64,000 nt of DNA. Source: Sambucus nigra. Its lineage: Eukaryota > Streptophyta > Magnoliopsida > Dipsacales > Adoxaceae. Shown in pieces: positions 60,684-64,000 of the stretch. The stretch's first letter is position 1; every line of letters begins with the position of its first letter. Under the pieces are notes generated by a model. It saw nothing but the letters and a program-made list of their open reading frames with translations, did not search any database and had not been told where the DNA came from. The position numbers and the translations under genes were made by a program. Location of the stretch: NCBI GenBank assembly GCA_949130495.1, contig OX422207.1:831580073-831644072 (forward strand). Direction: 5' to 3'.

Positions 60684-61621
60684 GAGTGATTAATATATAT
60701 ATATAGGCTTGAAATTGGGAACTTTCTATTTTGACTAAAAGTAGTAAGTAATGAATAAATATTCCGACTTCATTGTAAGTGTTTGAAAAGTTTGAGGAAA
60801 TACTGAAAGAATTTATAATGAAATAAGATTTATGTAAAAACCTTATTTAAAAAAAAATTAATTATCTCAGCCCTAATAATTGTCGGCATGAAACCTTATG
60901 ATGAATTTAAGATAAGCTAAACTTGTGGGGATTAATAGTACGGTAGGTGTGCACATTAGAAGAGATGTGAGAATTTCTCAAGAGAGTGTCGTATACTAAT
61001 ATGATTGTTGTATTAGCCGGTAAGCATTTTAAATATTTGCTAAACTGACCCGTTTCCTGTTATCTCTTCTCTTGTATATATATGTATATATTACAGGTGC
61101 ATCATGCTTAGGATTCTTTGGAAGGAATGTGCTGCAGCTTAGGTGGGAGTTGCAGGCCTTTTGGTTAGACGGCCTCATTATTGATTCCACTCCTTGTTCT
61201 GTTTTAATCCAGTTGGGCACGTGTCTCCCTTTTTCCTTATTCAGTTGGTTTTGTCAGAGAGTGTGATTCATTTATTTACAATATTTTTATTTTGGGATTT
61301 TTTACTGTTAGGATGTTTTTCCTTTGAAGTTTTAAAGTTGGCATTAGTTATTTGAATGCTTAAATTGCTTGGATAATCTTTTCCAGTCTAATTATTTGTG
61401 TGGCTTTTAAACTATGAATTATGAAAGGTTTTTATTATTGGGCTTAAATTAAATATGGAAATAATGTTTTAAATGGTTTTGACACTTAACTTAATTATTT
61501 AGGGTGTTTAATTTGAAAAGTTATTCTACGACAGTGATGCTAAGAATGAACCAACCGTTCACCTTGGTTATAATTTAATAGAGGACTGATCACCCGGTAT
61601 TTAATTAGGCGGGGTGTTATA
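58602..61621 (+). mobile_element. Solo-LTR-like element, copy 4
   Basis: It starts TGTAATACCCCGTATTTTT and ends GGCGGGGTGTTATA. The duplication TAAAG is at 58597-58601 and 61622-61626. Length 3020 bp. It has a possible donor CACGCAAGTAT near 59331, palindromes at 59779-59839, a (TA)n tract at 60643-60678 and an acceptor-like ATTACAG at 61096. A 64-bp tandem duplication (TTTACTAGCGTGAT..AGAGTTAGTAATTATTG) spans about 58689-58816. Confidence 0.88.
59779..59839. repeat. Palindrome cluster, ATCGATCGAT type
   Basis: Three units contain ATCGATCGATCGA (59781, 59804 and 59826), about 22-23 bp apart. The unit type is the same as in copy 1. Confidence 0.92.
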
Positions 61622-62545
61622 TAAAGTAAGGACTAGATTATGAATCTAATAAAATTTATGGAAAAACAAGAAATTTAAAGAGAGAGAGAATGAATTGAAC
61701 CTTCTTTGAAGCTTGATCTTTGATCTTAGATGAACTCCCTTTAGTGTGAGATGAATGTTGATGAGAGAGAATGTGATTTTGCCAAATTGGGTATGAAAAG
61801 GACGGGAATGTAAGCTTGAATGGAACTTCACATGGATGAACTTCACTGAGTTCGAGAGAATGTCGTTGAGATCGCTAATGCAGATGGATCTCTGATTTTC
61901 CGATCGAAATTACCCTAATCCTGCCTATCGACAGGTGACCCTAAACACACTGTCAATAGGCAAGGATCTGGACCTGTCGATTGGCAGTCTCATATAGATT
62001 TATCTAGAAAATGCTCGTAGAATGTAATCGTTTGAACCGAATCACGCACAGGGCATGCCATTAGAAATTTAATTCAAAGAGCTTTAATAGTTCTTTGGAC
62101 CGCTCCCGAGTTTGGGAGTTGACTTTGGGTCAAATGTGGCTCAAAAATAGATGCTAGTCTTTTGGACGGGAGATCGTCGAATGTAAACAAATCGTTCATC
62201 CGCATGGTAAGTCAAAATCGTGCATGGGGAGGACCCTTGGATAGGTTAGGATATTTGCTCCAACATTTCAAATAGTTTCTCTCGGTTCAGAAACTTGACC
62301 TTGGTTAACTTGGACCCGAAAGTGCCCAGTGACCTCTCAGTGTAAAACAAATAATTTCCCCTTACCATAGTCAGCATCACATAGGGGGTGGACTATTGGA
62401 AAGGGTATTCAGTTCCCTTCGGAGACTCATTCTTTTTCGTTTGAGCTGAAGAGTTGACCTTAGTCAAATGGAGCCCGAGAGCGCCTGGTGGCATCCGATT
62501 CTATTTTTGAGGGAAAACTGATCGTTCATCCGAACGATTATGGTC
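61622..62545 (-). repeat. Tat-type LTR relic, right part
   Basis: Continuing from 58601, it carries CTGCCTATCGACAG (61921-61934), CTGTCGATTGGCAG (61974-61987) and the GTTGACTTTGGGTCAAATG and CGTTCATCCGCATGGTAAGTC units. The end is near 62545; TGTCTACA is not recognised, so the right end is lost. Confidence 0.8.
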
Positions 62546-62968
62546 TCGGTCCTATTCGGTCCAACGCATATAAAATATCAAATATTTTTTTTATTGAAAA
62601 CAACACATTTTTTAAATTAAAAAAGCACATTTAAAAAAAAATAGCATTTATCCTTGAAAAAACTACACTTGTAAAAAAAAAGCACTGTTTTTTAAAAAAC
62701 AACACACCTTTTTAAAAATAAAACAGCACTATTTTTAAAAATATAAAATAAAAACACCACTGTTTAAAAAAAACAATTTTTTTTAAAAAACAACACTGTT
62801 TGACAGTAATAATATCCACGAAAAACAGCAAACAACCAACAACTAATACCCTTAAAATATGTCCATCACATAATTAATACATTCACACTAAAGTATCATA
62901 TTTAATTTAACTATTACAAATTCAACACAAATTCTTCAAAAACTCCAACGCATCCATGTCACCACGCG
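62546..62968. other. A/T-tract-rich subterminal region of the hAT element
   Basis: Repeated words such as AAAAAACAGCACTGTTTTTTAAA in both orientations between the LTR relic and the transposase end. This may be the hAT subterminal region, but no clear terminal inverted repeat was found. Confidence 0.4.
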
Positions 62969-64000
62969 TTAAGCCTCTCCACTTGTAGCTCCCAACAGCT
63001 CTACAAATCATTAAAAACGAGATTATCAATAATAGCATTTAAACAATAAAATGAGATGAAATATCAGAATATAATAATTAATTACCCGAATCAAGTTTCT
63101 CTAGTTGTTGAATGCCATCCAACGAATCTCGAATATTGATTGGCTTTGTTGAGGTGCGTAGCCAATTTTGACAACAAACAAGTGCTTCCACCGTATTTGT
63201 TGATAATGAGCTACGAAATGGATCAAAAATACAACCTCCCGTGCTAAATGTGGATTCGGAAGCAACGGTAGACACGATAATAGCTAATACATCATGGGCA
63301 TCAAAAGAGAGGATTGGGTATCTATTTTGATTATTTTTTCACCAACTAAGAATATCAAAATCTGTAGTATCCCTCTCACATGTTTCCATCAAATAGTTTT
63401 CAATTTCCGACTTAGCCCCAAAGTTATCTTCCGCTTCCAAATGTTTTTTATATTGAGATAACAAAAACGCAAGACCATAAATATCATCATCATTATTAAG
63501 CACAACAAAACTTGGTGTTGGAGTTGTATTGCTCGGATTTGTACCAGAAGAATTATTTCCATGATACCAATCAAAAAATCGAACTAAAGTCTCTCTTACC
63601 TTCCTAGTCAAGTCTATTGCCAAAACAAATCCATGCAACTCTTCAAAAAAGTATTCAACATACTTGAACTTTTATCTAGGATCAAGAATAAACGCAACGA
63701 ACAATAGAAAGTTTATTTTTTTGACATTCCAATACTTCTCAAATTTTGATTGCATGATCCCCTCCATAGTAGATACAAAATAATCTCCATTGTTTCTCAA
63801 AGATATCAACTTACTTTTAATCATGATAAGCTCGTGGAAAAAGGCATTTGATGTGACATATAATGTCCCATAAAATTTCAAAGTTGCGTGATAAAATATT
63901 GAAATAAATTTCACAAAACTTCGCGCCTTATCCCAATCCTCACTATTTGGCGAACCCAATTTTCGTGCCCCCACCCCCACCCCTCTCCCTCCAACATCCT
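62969..64000 (-). pseudogene. hAT transposase, C-terminal part (continues beyond the window)
   Basis: The minus strand reads from the window edge: DWDKARSFVKFISIFYHATL, YGTLYVTSNAFFHEL (the hAT RNase-H-like region found in RICESLEEPER/DAYSLEEPER-type proteins), a stop at 63672-63674 where Tyr is expected, and KYVEYFFEELHG. After that come FDILSW, a TGA at 63339-63341 for Trp, NRYPILS and VLAIIVSTVASESTFSTGG, the C-terminal dimerisation domain, then LSTNTVEALVCCQNWLR. Apart from the two stops the frame is intact. The last exon (63000-62969, ending in TAA) is joined by an 85-bp intron, GTAATT...TTGTAG, at 63085-63001. The transposase moves by cut-and-paste. The DDE part near the N-terminus is outside the window. 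Confidence 0.85.

Overview
The window looks like a piece of a flowering-plant nuclear genome, most likely a eudicot. It is AT-rich and gene-poor, has many microsatellites, and is built mainly of nested LTR retrotransposons (Ty3/gypsy Tat and Tekay-like chromovirus lineages), with CACTA, hAT and Tourist-type DNA elements around them. Plant-type gene debris is present: class III alcohol dehydrogenase, branched-chain dehydrogenase E2, and several plant mobile domain (PMD) copies. I see no intact cellular gene, rRNA, tRNA or CRISPR. Almost every coding stretch is broken by stops or frameshifts.

Left part (1-16316): low-information intergenic DNA carries a 776-bp hAT-type non-autonomous element with an 8-bp target duplication, an E2 pseudogene, two CACTA termini, a second hAT-derived end, two Tourist-like MITEs with TWA target duplications, a GSNOR/ADH3 pseudogene, LINE scraps, and the 3' end of an old chromovirus with its 3' LTR.

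Middle (16317-34520): an 18.2-kb Tat-lineage retrotransposon lies in minus orientation inside that old LTR. It has two ~2.1-kb LTRs and a matching GGTGA target duplication, a tRNA-Arg-like primer site, and gag, protease, RT, RNase H and integrase on the minus strand. Between integrase and the 3' LTR it carries two genes on the opposite strand. One is a multi-exon PMD gene; the other is a single-exon DUF7745-like gene. Each has its own TATA box. A degenerate palindromic 14-mer (ideal form CTGCCGATCGGCAG) lies upstream of the TATA boxes of the LTR and of both antisense genes, so the three transcription units may share a regulator.

Right part (35282-64000): a PMD fragment, a Tat-type LTR fragment and a copia gag scrap come first. 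Next is a Tekay-like chromovirus (about 38977-52793) lacking most of gag. It is followed by another PMD relic, a third broken Tat-type LTR, and the C-terminal end of a hAT transposase that runs off the window.

Four further insertions of one 2.9-3.6-kb family sit inside these elements. They look like solo LTRs with ends TGTAAYAYCCCG...CGGGGTGTTACA and have 5-bp target duplications (one with two extra bases at one end). Each carries, about 0.9-1.4 kb from its 5' end, a cluster of short palindromes. The palindrome sequence differs between copies although its placement is similar. The most interesting signals are these palindrome clusters and the shared promoter palindrome of the Tat element with its two antisense genes.
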